Position numbers and translations under genes: made by a program. From Cercospora beticola (lineage: Eukaryota > Ascomycota > Dothideomycetes > Mycosphaerellales > Mycosphaerellaceae), in the NCBI RefSeq assembly GCF_033473495.1, contig NC_088943.1, forward strand, positions 1,282,001 to 1,346,000: DNA of 64,000 nt, in the 5' to 3' direction. The notes beneath the pieces were generated by a model. That model did not search any database. It worked only from the letters and a program-made list of their open reading frames with translations, and was not told the DNA's origin. Positions within the stretch are counted from its first letter, which is position 1. Each line of letters opens with the position of its first letter. Positions 21,670-31,052 of the stretch are shown here, piece by piece.

Positions 21670-23334
21670 TCAAAGCTCCCACGGCCTCTTCCCCCTGCCC
21701 GCCACTTCTTCCCGCGACACCTCGCCACCACCAGCCTTCAGCGCACCTTCAGCCCCACGATATCCCATATTCACACCCTGAGCCTCCATCGCAGGTAACT
21801 TACGAGTAGGCGTGGTCTTAGGCTCTACTAGCTTCGGCAATCTCTCAGCAGCATAGTCCCCGGAACCATCATGCACACCCTCCTTCCTGACCCATTTCTG
21901 CGAATGTCTGTTTCTCCAGTGATTGAAGTCGAGGTCGCGTTGGAGATTGCCCGCCGCGTGAGCATCTGCAAGAGCCTGCTGATACTTTTGATATTCGGTC
22001 GAGTAGTATGTGTTGCTGTTGTAGAGTCCTCGAGCCAAATGCAGTGCTCCGAAATTGGTGGGTAGGCTCGCGTAGCGCGTGCTGGCTGTACACGTTGGTG
22101 GAGGGAGGATGACGTTTCGGCTGACTGGAGGATACCGTGCGTGTGAAGGAGGTTGCAGGTGTGCATTTCTGGTTGCGAGGTTCATGAGAACGAGGGATTC
22201 AGGATTTTGAGGATATCCAAAGGGCCCGATTGGCGCTGGCTCTGGGTATGGCGGAGGAAAGAGATTGTTCTGACCTGCTGTGGTCGCTGGAGCTTCGTTC
22301 AGGTGTGAAAAGTCTCGCCAGCGTCCGATTGCCTCGATGTCGCGGTCCGAGACAGGCATCTGCGCAAGCTGCTGCTGACGTTGAATTCCATTGTGTATTT
22401 CGATTGGTGGATAGCTCGATGGATAGCTTGATGAACCTGGGTGGGAGTGGGCAGCAGATGGATATACATAGTCGGCAGGCCGGGTGTAGTACGGAGCACT
22501 GGGAGCTGCGGCGTGCATGCCAGGTTGAAGCCCAGGTCTCGTGGAGAGTACGAAGTTCGGAGATGCTAGGGGTACCGTGCCTATCGGATATGGCATTGGA
22601 GGCATATTGAAATTCGAGCCATTCGGTGTGGCGTGGTTTAGCAAATCAAACGTTCTGGCCCGTTGCTCTGCAGAGCGTCGCTTGTGTTGTGAGAGTGCGT
22701 CTTGCTGAGGAGTAACTCGACGAGGATGTAGAGGGCGCAACACAGGTCTTGTCCCAAGGTACTCGAGCTCATCAGAGTCCTTGTTGCGGTTTTTCGACGA
22801 GGTTCGGCTGCCCTTGATACCAGGCCCAGAACGCTTACGCTTCGGTGCTTTCCCCTGATTGAGAATCAACAGGCTCTCGGCGGCCGCCCTCTTCTCGGCC
22901 TCATGCTCTTTCTTGCTGTTCTTGGTGGTCTCTGATGGAGTATCTGAAGCCAGGGGCAGGCTTGGGGACTCTGTTGTTGTTCTTTGCTCTACCGATGGGC
23001 CCACAGACATGCGTTGCTTGTTCTCCTCGCCATTTTGGGCTGCTTCGTCAATCTTGGTTGCCATGCCGGCATCTTGGCCCAGACTTGCTTCGCCTTGATG
23101 CTCGATTTGACTGGCTGCGCCCGCTTCCACCTCCATAGAAGACTCGATACGTTCGTGCTTACCTCGAGTGTCTTTCGGCTCCGGCTTAGGCTTCATGTCC
23201 ATATCGGTGCTAACATTTGACGTGGTCGCCGGCTGGCTACTGGGCGTGAGCGGGTTTGCCAAAGACTGACCTTGGCTTGCAGCCTGTTCGTTCGCCGGAG
23301 TGGTGGTGCGACAACCACTGAGAGGGTTCTGCAT
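21670..23334 (-). CDS. Uncharacterised Pro/Gln/Ser-rich protein
   Basis: Open frame of 554 residues with no domain I recognise. The N-terminal third is acidic and Ser/Thr-rich. A basic block around residues 165-185 (KRKRSGPGIKGSRTSSKNR) is a likely nuclear localisation signal. The middle is rich in Pro, Tyr and Gln (for example PYPIGTVPLASP), typical of disordered regulatory proteins. The C-terminal 130 residues are less biased and include STEYQKYQQALADAHAAGNLQRDLDFNHWRNRHSQKWV, a possible helical element and the part most likely to be conserved. A nuclear role is inferred only from composition. Start at 23334; no introns are needed. Confidence 0.65.
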   Translation of the reverse strand: MQNPLSGCRTTTPANEQAASQGQSLANPLTPSSQPATTSNVSTDMDMKPKPEPKDTRGKHERIESSMEVEAGAASQIEHQGEASLGQDAGMATKIDEAAQNGEENKQRMSVGPSVEQRTTTESPSLPLASDTPSETTKNSKKEHEAEKRAAAESLLILNQGKAPKRKRSGPGIKGSRTSSKNRNKDSDELEYLGTRPVLRPLHPRRVTPQQDALSQHKRRSAEQRARTFDLLNHATPNGSNFNMPPMPYPIGTVPLASPNFVLSTRPGLQPGMHAAAPSAPYYTRPADYVYPSAAHSHPGSSSYPSSYPPIEIHNGIQRQQQLAQMPVSDRDIEAIGRWRDFSHLNEAPATTAGQNNLFPPPYPEPAPIGPFGYPQNPESLVLMNLATRNAHLQPPSHARYPPVSRNVILPPPTCTASTRYASLPTNFGALHLARGLYNSNTYYSTEYQKYQQALADAHAAGNLQRDLDFNHWRNRHSQKWVRKEGVHDGSGDYAAERLPKLVEPKTTPTRKLPAMEAQGVNMGYRGAEGALKAGGGEVSREEVAGRGKRPWEL

Positions 23335-24192
23335 CTTGAAACCAATCGGCTGATCTTGTTGGAGTGTAAAACTTCGAGGCCCGTCCTCGATGTCTGAGAA
23401 GTGCGCAGGAGTGGGTGAATGATCGTCAAAAGCTTGACTGAATTTTCACATTCAATGCAGCTGTTTGTTGGAGGCGCTGAAATGGCTTCACTTTCCCGAA
23501 AAATGCAGCTTAGCGTCATGAGCTGCAGGAAAATGTTTGCTCTCAACGTCGACTGCATTCACCTGTATAGGCTTCAGCTGCTGTGGTCCCATTGTGACAG
23601 AGTGCCATCTTGCACTATTCACTGCCTTTTCCCATCCGTCACCTGAAGGTGAGCATCCAGGCTTGTGGTTTGCCATCGTTCAAGCACCCAAAAGCCATCT
23701 TGCGCATCTGAGTGTGACTCAACGCTCGTGAGTACTGTTGTTCATGTGGTAGAAGCGGTTTGAGTGTTGTGGCCGAATTGGCCGCTTCGTGCTGGACATA
23801 GGCAGCAACAGAAAGCGCTGCCGATTCTTTTCAGCGTAATTTGATGTATAAGGTCAAGAGCTGATGTATATAGTGAATGATGGGTTCCTTAGACGCCATA
23901 ATGTTGGCGGCGAAACCCTAGCTGTGAGGATAATCGTGGCGTGGTACGGCGCTCTGGTTTCCATTGCGGCCCGGTAGCGTTTTGTGTGCAGTATGCGTCA
24001 GCCATTTTTATTCCTAGGCATTCGCCTCGCAGAGAGCGTTTGTTCGGTAACGACAATGCTTCTGATAGCTTCGAGTGCAACGTGAAGTGAGGCGCGGCAC
24101 GTGTGCACGTGACGGAACTTCAACCTTGAACTTTTGTTGCCTCTTCTCTTCTGTTGTCACCCCGCATCAAAACCGTTTCCAATGATGTACTC
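23335..24192. other. Divergent intergenic region upstream of ATG10
   Basis: 858 bp between divergent starts. No coding signal. AT content rises near 23840-23880, with a repeated TTGATGTATA-like phrase (GATGTATAAGG, GATGTATATAG) at 23842-23873 that may include TATA-like sequence. Confidence 0.4.
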
Positions 24193-24840
24193 ATGGAGTA
24201 CAATCATTTCCAATCAGCGATTCTGGATCTATCAGCGCGATGGTCAAAGTTGCAGGAAGGAGGAAATCTGCACAGTCATGCATGGCAAGACGTCCGTCTG
24301 GTCAAAAGCCAGGTCCAGGAGGGTCATTTCCTCCGAATCACGAGTTTGATTGCCAGTGGAAACAGGAAAACAGAAGATGCGGCCAGCGAAGACGTTGAGC
24401 AAACTGCAGCAGACTGTATACCGCCTGGCTCCGCCGAAGATGAAGACGAAGAAGCCCTTCCCAGGCCGCCTGCCGACCAGACCTCGCAATCTTCAACTAG
24501 ACTTACTTACGACATTATCTACTCGCCTTCGTATCAGGTTCCGGTACTTTATCTGAGTCCTGAGCCGCTGAGGTCTTCGGAATGGCTTCTGGAATGCTTG
24601 TACGAGCCGACCGCCGGAGTTGTGGGCTTGAGAGGAACAGTGTCTCTTACGGATCATCCTGAGACGGATAGACCTGTGTTCTTCGTGCATCCTTGCCGGA
24701 CACAGGAGGCTATGATGGACGTTCTGGGTGCTCGGGAGGATGTCGACGCAGTGGGATGGCTATTGATCTGGTTCGGTATCATCGGGAGTGCAGTCGGACT
24801 GTCTGTACCCACTGAGCTGGCTATCGCGATCCAAAGCTGA
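24193..24840 (+). CDS. ATG10: Autophagy E2-like enzyme Atg10
   Basis: E2-like enzyme that conjugates the ubiquitin-like protein Atg12 to Atg5 in autophagosome formation, in the cytosol. Single exon, 215 residues from the ATG at 24193; the frame extends further upstream only without an ATG. The C-terminal half shows the Atg3/Atg10 core: TYDIIYSPSYQVPVLYL, then GTVSLTDHPETDRPVFFVHPCRTQEAM. Cys168 in the HPC motif is the predicted thioester cysteine. Between the N-terminal helix and the core is an acidic insert (SAEDEDEEALPRPP). Assignment rests on the HPC motif and the preceding YSPSYQVP strand, both typical of the family. Confidence 0.88.
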   Translation: MEYNHFQSAILDLSARWSKLQEGGNLHSHAWQDVRLVKSQVQEGHFLRITSLIASGNRKTEDAASEDVEQTAADCIPPGSAEDEDEEALPRPPADQTSQSSTRLTYDIIYSPSYQVPVLYLSPEPLRSSEWLLECLYEPTAGVVGLRGTVSLTDHPETDRPVFFVHPCRTQEAMMDVLGAREDVDAVGWLLIWFGIIGSAVGLSVPTELAIAIQS

Positions 24841-25275
24841 AATTTCAAAATCATGCGAAGCATGCAATCCGCTGGAGTCTAGCCAAGGTTCACATGCGAT
24901 CGCCGGAAAGGCAGTGTCTCTGTAAGCAGAGCGTCCTTGCCATCACTTTACAATCTTCGAAAAGGCTGTCAAGATGCGGAGCCCATTGAGGCCACATGGC
25001 CCAGGGGATTCGAAATCCTTTTGAATTTGCGAGAAGCTTGCAACTTGTCAGAATGTTTCTTGTATAGAGTGGTTTGGGTATACCTACGATCCATCGACTC
25101 TGCTGAAAGACGGCCAGTCCTACACGACGCAGACCTTGCGCCCGCCTAAGCGACGCAATTGGTGCGGCTTCCATCAACCGTATGGTGTTGGTTCTCATGC
25201 TGGTAGTCCCGTTCGCGTCCTTCAAAGGCGATACGATTGTCTTCAGTGGTGGTGTTCCGAAGCCTTCTCCTCCCC
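24841..25275. other. Convergent intergenic region
   Basis: Between the 3' ends of ATG10 and the U2B''/U1A gene. Open frames here have no recognisable content. Confidence 0.5.
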
Positions 25276-25972
25276 TCAATCGCTATCACTCATCTCCATC
25301 TCGCCTCCGTCGCTGTCCTCCTCCATTGGCGCGTCTCCGCCCTCGTCGTCGCTCTCGTCTCGCTGCCTCTTTTGCCCAGCAGATACAGCTGGACTTGGCG
25401 CATTCTCTGCTCTGCCCTTTGTCGGCTCCAGTCCTGGTGGCTTTGGTAACCCGCCGTTCGGCTTTTGGGGGAGTCCAGGTGGCGGAGGAAGACCAGCAGG
25501 AGGTGCGCCGGGTGGAGCTGGCAGTGAAGATGCGCCTGTCGTGGGCCCGGCTTTCGCCGCGTTCGCAGCCTGCTGCTCTTCGTGGAAAGTGCCTGTGAGT
25601 TTGGCTAGAGTATGAGATCGGTTCTTCGAGTATGTGATTTTCTAGCGCATCAATTTAGCGATTGTCCACAGCTACCAAACATTCTCTGCTCACCATCTCT
25701 TTCCCAAAAAAGTCGTAGCCCTGGCAATGTCGCATTGCCTGTGTTGCGGTATTGGCGTCTCGGAACAGCACATGCGCCTGTCCACGCATCTTCGAGCCCT
25801 TCATTGCTGTAACATCGAGGACGGGGCCGTATGTGGTGAAGAGCATATACAAATTCCGCTTCAAATCGTGCTTTTGCAGCTTTTCGGGCAGATTCTGAAT
25901 GTAGAGAGATTGGCTCGGTGCACTTCGCGTTGCAACATCGGTTGCGCCGGAGGCGGCGACAGTGGAGGCCAT
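25276..25972 (-). CDS. U2B''/U1A-type snRNP protein with one RRM
   Basis: Spliceosomal RNA-binding protein that binds a U1 or U2 snRNA stem-loop, in the nucleus. Two exons, 25694-25972 and 25276-25641, with a 52-bp intron (GTGAGC...GCTAG) joined in phase 0 to 214 residues. The RRM spans about residues 15-105 with RNP2 (LYIQNL) and RNP1 (RGQAHVLF). The segment KITYSKNRSHTLAKL after the intron completes its last strand. A Pro/Gly-rich linker and an acidic tail (KRQRDESDDEG...) follow. Unlike animal U1A and U2B'', there is no second RRM; single-RRM versions are usual in filamentous ascomycetes. The start at 25972 leaves only 235 bp to the divergent ARPC1 gene. Confidence 0.9.
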
Positions 25973-26207
25973 GTTGAGAAGCGATGCGGCGAGGACTGGC
26001 AAGTATCGCGGAGAAGGCGATCGAGTTGTTGCGCTTTGATGTCGGCCTCGAAAAGATGAAGCTTGTCGGCAGCCCCGTCGGCTCCGCACCGACCCCAGTC
26101 TCCAGCGTCGTCACTTCGTCCCAGGCAGCTTCAATCGACATCCGCCCTCCACTCCCATTGACCACACCGTCGACAGTAGAGACTCCACCCCTCCTGTCGT
26201 CGTCACA
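25973..26207. promoter_or_regulatory. Compact divergent promoter, U2B'' / ARPC1
   Basis: Only 235 bp separate the two start codons, so both promoters must overlap or interleave here. No TATA box was recognised. Confidence 0.55.
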
Positions 26208-27314
26208 ATGGCCTCCCCTCAAGTTCATCACCTTTTCCACGCACCGATCAGCGACCACTCCTTCTCGGCCGACCGCGGCACTCTCGCCGTAACCCGCGAT
26301 TCCAATGTCGAGCTCTACGGTGCTTCGGGCAACAAATTCGCTCTTCAGGATGAACTTCGTGGGCACGACAAGACCGTCACTGGTGTCGATATTGCTCCAC
26401 ACTCCGGCAAGATCGTCACTTGCTCGCAAGACAGGAACGCATACGTCTGGGAACCTTCCCCGCAAGGCGGCTGGAAGCCGACTTTGGTGCTGCTCAGAAT
26501 CAACCGAGCAGCGACTTGCGTGAGGTGGAGTCCCAATGAGACCAAGTTTGCTGTGGGAAGCGGCGCTAGAATCATTGCGGTCTGCTACTTTGAGGAGGAG
26601 AACGATTGGTGGGTCAGCAAGCATCTCAAGAAGCCATTGCGCTCGACTGTGACCTCTGTGGCATGGCATCCAAACTCTGTTCTTCTGGCTGCCGGATCTA
26701 CAGATGGACATGCACGTGTTTTGTCGTCCTTCATCAAGGGCACAGACGAAAGGCCAGAGCCTAGTGTTTGGGGTGAAAGGCTGCCTTTCAACACAGTTTG
26801 CGGAGAGTACCTGAACTCCACCGCTGGTTGGGTCCACGGCGTGTCATTCTCGCCTTCAGGTAACGCACTGGCTTTCACCGCACATGACAGCAGTGTCACC
26901 GTTGTCTACCCGAGCGGACCAGAGCAACCGCCACAAGCTGTCATCTCGATCAGCACCCAGCTGCTCCCCTTCGCCGATCTGCTGTGGATCAATGAGGGCG
27001 AGATTGTATGTGCTGGATACGATTGCGAGGTTTACAAGTTCGCAGGATCCGCTTCTGGCTGGCAGCTCACAGGCTCTTTGGAGAAGAGTGGAGCCGGACC
27101 GGGTCAGGGGGTGGTGAGGGAGGAAAGTGCTTTGAACATGTTTAGGTCCATGGATCTCAAGGGTCGCGGTAGCAGTGTTGATGACACCAAGTTGCGAACT
27201 GTGCATCAAAACACGATCAACAAAGTTCGTGCTTACAATGGTGGGGGAAGTGGGCAGGTCAGCCAGATCAGCACTGCTGGTGTTGACGGCCGCGTGGTGG
27301 TTTGGAATCTGTAA
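26208..27314 (+). CDS. ARPC1: Actin-related protein 2/3 complex subunit 1
   Basis: WD40 subunit of the Arp2/3 complex, which nucleates branched actin at endocytic patches. Single exon, 368 residues, normal for the family. WD-type repeats are visible throughout: LRGHDKTVTGVDIAPHSGKIVTCSQDRNAYVW, then RAATCVRWSPNETKFAVGSG, STVTSVAWHPNSVLLAAGSTDGHARV, GWVHGVSFSPSGNALAFTAHDSSVTV and the closing repeat ending DGRVVVWNL. The long insert before the last blade (SALNMFRSMDLKGR) corresponds to the conserved ARPC1 loop that contacts the complex. An intronless gene for this family is mildly unusual but fully open. Confidence 0.96.
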   Translation: MASPQVHHLFHAPISDHSFSADRGTLAVTRDSNVELYGASGNKFALQDELRGHDKTVTGVDIAPHSGKIVTCSQDRNAYVWEPSPQGGWKPTLVLLRINRAATCVRWSPNETKFAVGSGARIIAVCYFEEENDWWVSKHLKKPLRSTVTSVAWHPNSVLLAAGSTDGHARVLSSFIKGTDERPEPSVWGERLPFNTVCGEYLNSTAGWVHGVSFSPSGNALAFTAHDSSVTVVYPSGPEQPPQAVISISTQLLPFADLLWINEGEIVCAGYDCEVYKFAGSASGWQLTGSLEKSGAGPGQGVVREESALNMFRSMDLKGRGSSVDDTKLRTVHQNTINKVRAYNGGGSGQVSQISTAGVDGRVVVWNL

Positions 27315-28813
27315 TGCGACAACGCCTCATGAAACTCATGCAACATCGACTTAGATGAATAGACGAATGCAAAGAAGCGTTCTCCAATACCCGCCGTCCG
27401 GCGTCCTCGATAGCCCCTCACTATTACCAGTTGGTGGTTCGCATTACTGTTGGCCAAAGGTGTGTGCCTCACAAGGCAGAAGAAGTTGGCTGCATTCTGC
27501 ATTCGAACCCCGGACCCTCCGCCGGCAGCGCGCACGTCTCAAGTTGATGTGCGAGGCGCCTCGAGGACGCTCTCAAAGCTCCACCGATGCGTTATTCCAC
27601 CCATTACTGGGTGTGATGGTAGCATCGTCTTGGTCGATGCACACCGAGACGAAGAAGTTGAGGGGCTACTACGCGGTGGACCACGGCATGCAGAATGGTC
27701 AAACCTCGAAGACGCTGCAAAAGTGAACAGCACTACTGCCCAAGCCTTGGCGACAAACAGTCTGCGGCGACAGCAACACTAGCGAAAAGAAAAAGCCAAA
27801 AAAAAAAAGAATGAATGTGTAGGTTTCCAAAGAATATTTCGAACCAGATCACGCGGCCTCGATTAAATCCGACTGAACCTCCGATGTCTGAACCTCGTCA
27901 GAGGAACTCTTTAGATTGTTGATGCAATCAGGTTGGAACTTGAATCGACCTCAGACATGTTCGGTATCAACGGTGGTGTGTTGAGTGTAAGACGCTCTCT
28001 CAACTGCAAGACGCTCTATTGAGCGAAAGACATTCAAGGCGAATGCTCTCAACCACTAAGCCATCACTGGTACGTGAAGTGAACAATTTGAAGACGAATT
28101 ATATACGTCAATTTGCAAAGGCCGAGATTCGGAGCGAGGTGCCGTGGCGGGGATGGGCGCGCGCCGTTGAGGTTTGCTGCGGAGGTGAAGGCGGGCGGGA
28201 GATTGACCGGTGGGATGAGGGGCGGGCGGCACTGGTGAAGCGGAGTGCGGAATGACCATGCGCTGCCCCGAACAAGAGCATGGGGAATGGCGTATTGTTC
28301 AGAGTCGAGCATACACGTTCAGGGGAAGGACCTGCTCAACCACGATGTCACAAGGGTGTATTCGCGAGCATGACTGTGTTCACATGCTCTCTTCACTTGG
28401 GAAGTTGAACTCACCGAGTTCACATCTCGTTGGGCAAGCGATGGAAGGGAAGGCAATCTCGAATGTGAAGAGCCATGAGTGAGCTGGGGACCAGCGACTG
28501 AGGCTGACACAAGGAGGAGAAAAGTCCTGCGGCTATTGCAAGATCATCTTGGAGTTTTACCAAGTCTCTGGAACATCGAACACCCGGGGCACCATCACAA
28601 ACCACAAATCTGCCTTGACTCTAGGCCAGAGCTTGGAGGATTTCACTTCATCCGCAAGCAGAAAGGTGATGTGACCTAGCCACAGCAGGCAAGAGCAGAC
28701 GGCGACAAATGCATGTACAGGAGAATGCACAGCTGATGTTCGAATTGGTTGAGCAGGCTAGCCATCCCGACTACTGATACAAGGAATTCCGGCTTTTGCG
28801 CCTCCGCTCTGGT
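27315..28813. other. Convergent gap holding a possible Pol III unit
   Basis: 1.5 kb between ARPC1 and the monooxygenase gene. Apart from the Pol III-like signals listed separately at 27798-28070, I see no coding evidence; the plus-strand frames at 27355-27782 overlap and lack domains. Confidence 0.5.
27798..28070 (-). ncRNA. Candidate Pol III transcript or tRNA-like relic
   Basis: On the minus strand, TGGCTTAGTGG (28063-28053) matches the A-box consensus, and the sequence after it resembles a serine-tRNA 5' half (D-arm GCT...AGC, then CCTTGAA). About 205 bp further on, GGTTCGAAAT (27845-27836) matches the first eight positions of a B box, and a run of 11 T residues (27808-27798) could terminate transcription. 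Between them are small hairpins, for example CATTC/GAATG and CGCTC/GAGCG. No proper T-arm or acceptor stem pairs, so this is not a functional tRNA. I tested by eye for SRP, RNase P, MRP and U6 signatures and found none. It may be a novel Pol III RNA or coincidence. Confidence 0.3.
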
Positions 28814-30124
28814 TCACGACTGCTTCTCGTTCTCCCGAATCCTAGCCTCGACTTCTCGCAGCGCCTCATATTCCGGCAAGTTCCACTTCTCCTCCGTCTT
28901 GACCATGAAAAATTGCAAGATAGTGCCAATCTTCAGCCACATGAATACCTCAGCAATGAGGTGGAAGATCTCGATACCCAACGGACTCGTCGGCAGCAAC
29001 CAGGATACTATGGATCCTTCAGCACCCTTTTGTATTATATCCATGAACGGTCGAAACGTCAGGTCGTATGCCTTCAAGGCATTTGGAATCTTCTCGCGCA
29101 CGTGCTCTTGGTCCGAGTCGTTCTCAGACGGAATCGATCGACAGTACTTGCTTATCTCGCCGGCGAGTACATATGCGCCAACCATGGCACATGTCGTTCC
29201 CATACCGGATCCTCCAGGAGCGTAGCCTGCATCTCCCAAAAGACCCACATGTCCTTGGGACCACGGATCCATCTTTACCATACCGAGTCGCTCGCAGTAA
29301 AAGTCGTCAGATTGCTGCATTGCCTTGAGCAGTTCTGGAGCTTTCCAGCCGGCATCAGCAAAGATTTCAGCAAAGGCAGCCTTCTCAGCATCGACATCTG
29401 CTCGTTTCACTCTCTGTAATCGTTCGTCGTCTCTGTTGAGGAGCAGGTAAAGTTGCTTGGTTGTCGGGCTGTGCCTTCGCACCAGTATGGAGCGCTTATC
29501 GGGAGCGATATAAAAGTCCGCATCGTACGTCCCGCCTGTTTCGATAGGGTCGTGGATCGTCAAATAAGCCGCTGCCTCATGAATTGAGTGCCAGACCGCA
29601 GCAGCACCTTCTTTCCCCAACATCATCTTCCGAGTCGAAGACCAAACACCGTCAGCACCAATCATCAAATCGAAATTCTCGGTCTTGCCATCCTTGAACA
29701 CCACATCCACACCAACTCCCGTCTCTTCATAACTCAGAACAGAAGTCCCAAACACATACTTCGCCCCACTAGTCGCATCATGTATAAGCCGACAAAGATC
29801 CCCTCGCATAATCTCAAATTCAGACGTGAAAGTCTGAGATCCTTTTCCAGTCTTGTTGGCAGCCATATAAACTCTCTTGCAACCTTTGGCGTCGATGAAT
29901 TGCATGCCTTCTTCGGGAGCGGCGTGTTCTCGGAAAGCTTCTTCGAGTCCCATACGACGTAGGACTTCGATGCCTTGATCTCGTACGTCGATTTGCAAGC
30001 CTGTTGTTCGTAGACTTGGGAAGTGTTCTACGACTGTGACATTGTGACCGAGTTTGGTTAACCAGAATGCGAGAGAGGTGCCAGCTACTCCGCCGCCGCT
30101 GATGAGGACTTTTAGAGATGTCAT
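28814..30124 (-). CDS. FAD-dependent monooxygenase, PHBH/TetX-like
   Basis: Single exon, 436 residues. The N-terminal Rossmann motif ISGGGVAGTSLAFWL binds FAD. The DG motif appears in LMIGADGVWSSTRKMML and the second FAD motif in GLLGDAGYAPGGSGMGTT. This is the group A flavoprotein hydroxylase layout, as in salicylate/kynurenine hydroxylases and many secondary-metabolite oxygenases. The C-terminus has a hydrophobic stretch (IFHLIAEVFMWLKIGTILQFFM) that may be membrane-associating. The substrate is unknown: there is no polyketide synthase, NRPS or terpene gene in the window. Coding-strand composition shifts from A+C-rich at the 5' end to G+T-rich in the middle, as in other metabolic genes here. 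Confidence 0.92.
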   Translation of the reverse strand: MTSLKVLISGGGVAGTSLAFWLTKLGHNVTVVEHFPSLRTTGLQIDVRDQGIEVLRRMGLEEAFREHAAPEEGMQFIDAKGCKRVYMAANKTGKGSQTFTSEFEIMRGDLCRLIHDATSGAKYVFGTSVLSYEETGVGVDVVFKDGKTENFDLMIGADGVWSSTRKMMLGKEGAAAVWHSIHEAAAYLTIHDPIETGGTYDADFYIAPDKRSILVRRHSPTTKQLYLLLNRDDERLQRVKRADVDAEKAAFAEIFADAGWKAPELLKAMQQSDDFYCERLGMVKMDPWSQGHVGLLGDAGYAPGGSGMGTTCAMVGAYVLAGEISKYCRSIPSENDSDQEHVREKIPNALKAYDLTFRPFMDIIQKGAEGSIVSWLLPTSPLGIEIFHLIAEVFMWLKIGTILQFFMVKTEEKWNLPEYEALREVEARIRENEKQS

Positions 30125-31052
30125 TGCGGTTAAGTTCGAGGATTGGATTATAAGGTATACAAAAGATGCGTTAACAGTAGCAAATAGTTCAATCTTGAAT
30201 GTGATGAGGGGAAAGGTCCAAGAGTGTTAAGCTTCACAACCTGCTTACTTGCCAAAGGCTTGACATATACAAACCAAATTCCCGTCAGGAACAGGTTGTC
30301 TATGGCGTAAGAGCGTGCTGCTGCCTTAAGGTTGTCTCGGTCGTTGTCGGGCCCGAGAGATTCGGGCAACCCGAAGGTGCGAAGTCACAGAATCCTTTCA
30401 CGTCCTACTCCTGCGATCCTGCACTCGTGACGGTGAGTCAACTCGATCTACATCGATCGAAACAAACGCCTCTCACGACTAGTCTTGACTTCAGTGACAC
30501 TTTTCACGACTTGCGAAATGGTATGCCTAGAACGAGTCAATTTTTACTGTTTTGATTGACTCTTTCACGCACCAAGTTTAGCTGCTGCTAACGTTGGTTG
30601 ATCTTTCGCAAAAACTTACAGTCAGTGGACTTCTGAGAAAAGTTACAGAGACTGTTGTCGTGAGAGACGTCGTGGGTGGCGAGACAAGATGACATTCAGC
30701 TCGTGGCAATGAAGGAAGCCGCTTCTCGCTTGCTGCGATGTGACGGCGTCGGAGAACAAATTATCATGGAAGGCGCAATCAAAATTTGTCAGCTGAAGTT
30801 CATGCCAATGCATTTCGATATCCGTGTACATAGATTTACATCTCCTTGCGAATCCAAGAATGACCAAATCCAGCAATTCCATTTCCATCTCCTCTTCAGT
30901 CTATCGTACTCGTACTCCGGCTTGCCGAAGGTGCAAGTGCCGCTGCCAGTCCAGCCAACCTCATTCCGCATGCTGTCGAAAAGTGACCAATCTGGTCCGG
31001 TAGCAAGCTCCATCAAGAGACCTAATCAGAGAGGAACGCGCGAAGGAACCGC
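30125..31052. other. Intergenic with a TGACTC inverted repeat
   Basis: Promoter of the monooxygenase and 3' flank of the LysM gene. The only distinct element is an 8-bp inverted repeat (30534-30562) described separately. Short frames around 30643-31056 overlap and look non-coding. Confidence 0.45.
30534..30562. repeat. Inverted repeat of GAGTCAAT with 13-nt loop
   Basis: Perfect 8-bp arms, GAGTCAAT (30534-30541) and ATTGACTC (30555-30562). Each arm holds a TGACTC core, the half-site type recognised by Gcn4/CpcA-like bZIP factors. It lies about 410 bp upstream of the monooxygenase start. A regulatory role is inference. Confidence 0.4.

Noticed and set aside
25136..25615. Plus-strand frames of 138-159 codons
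   Set aside because: Antisense to the second exon of the U2B''/U1A gene, whose splicing and product are well supported.
27480..27530. TTCGAACCCC resembling a tRNA B box
   Set aside because: The flanking sequence does not form a T-stem and no matching A box lies at a tRNA distance.
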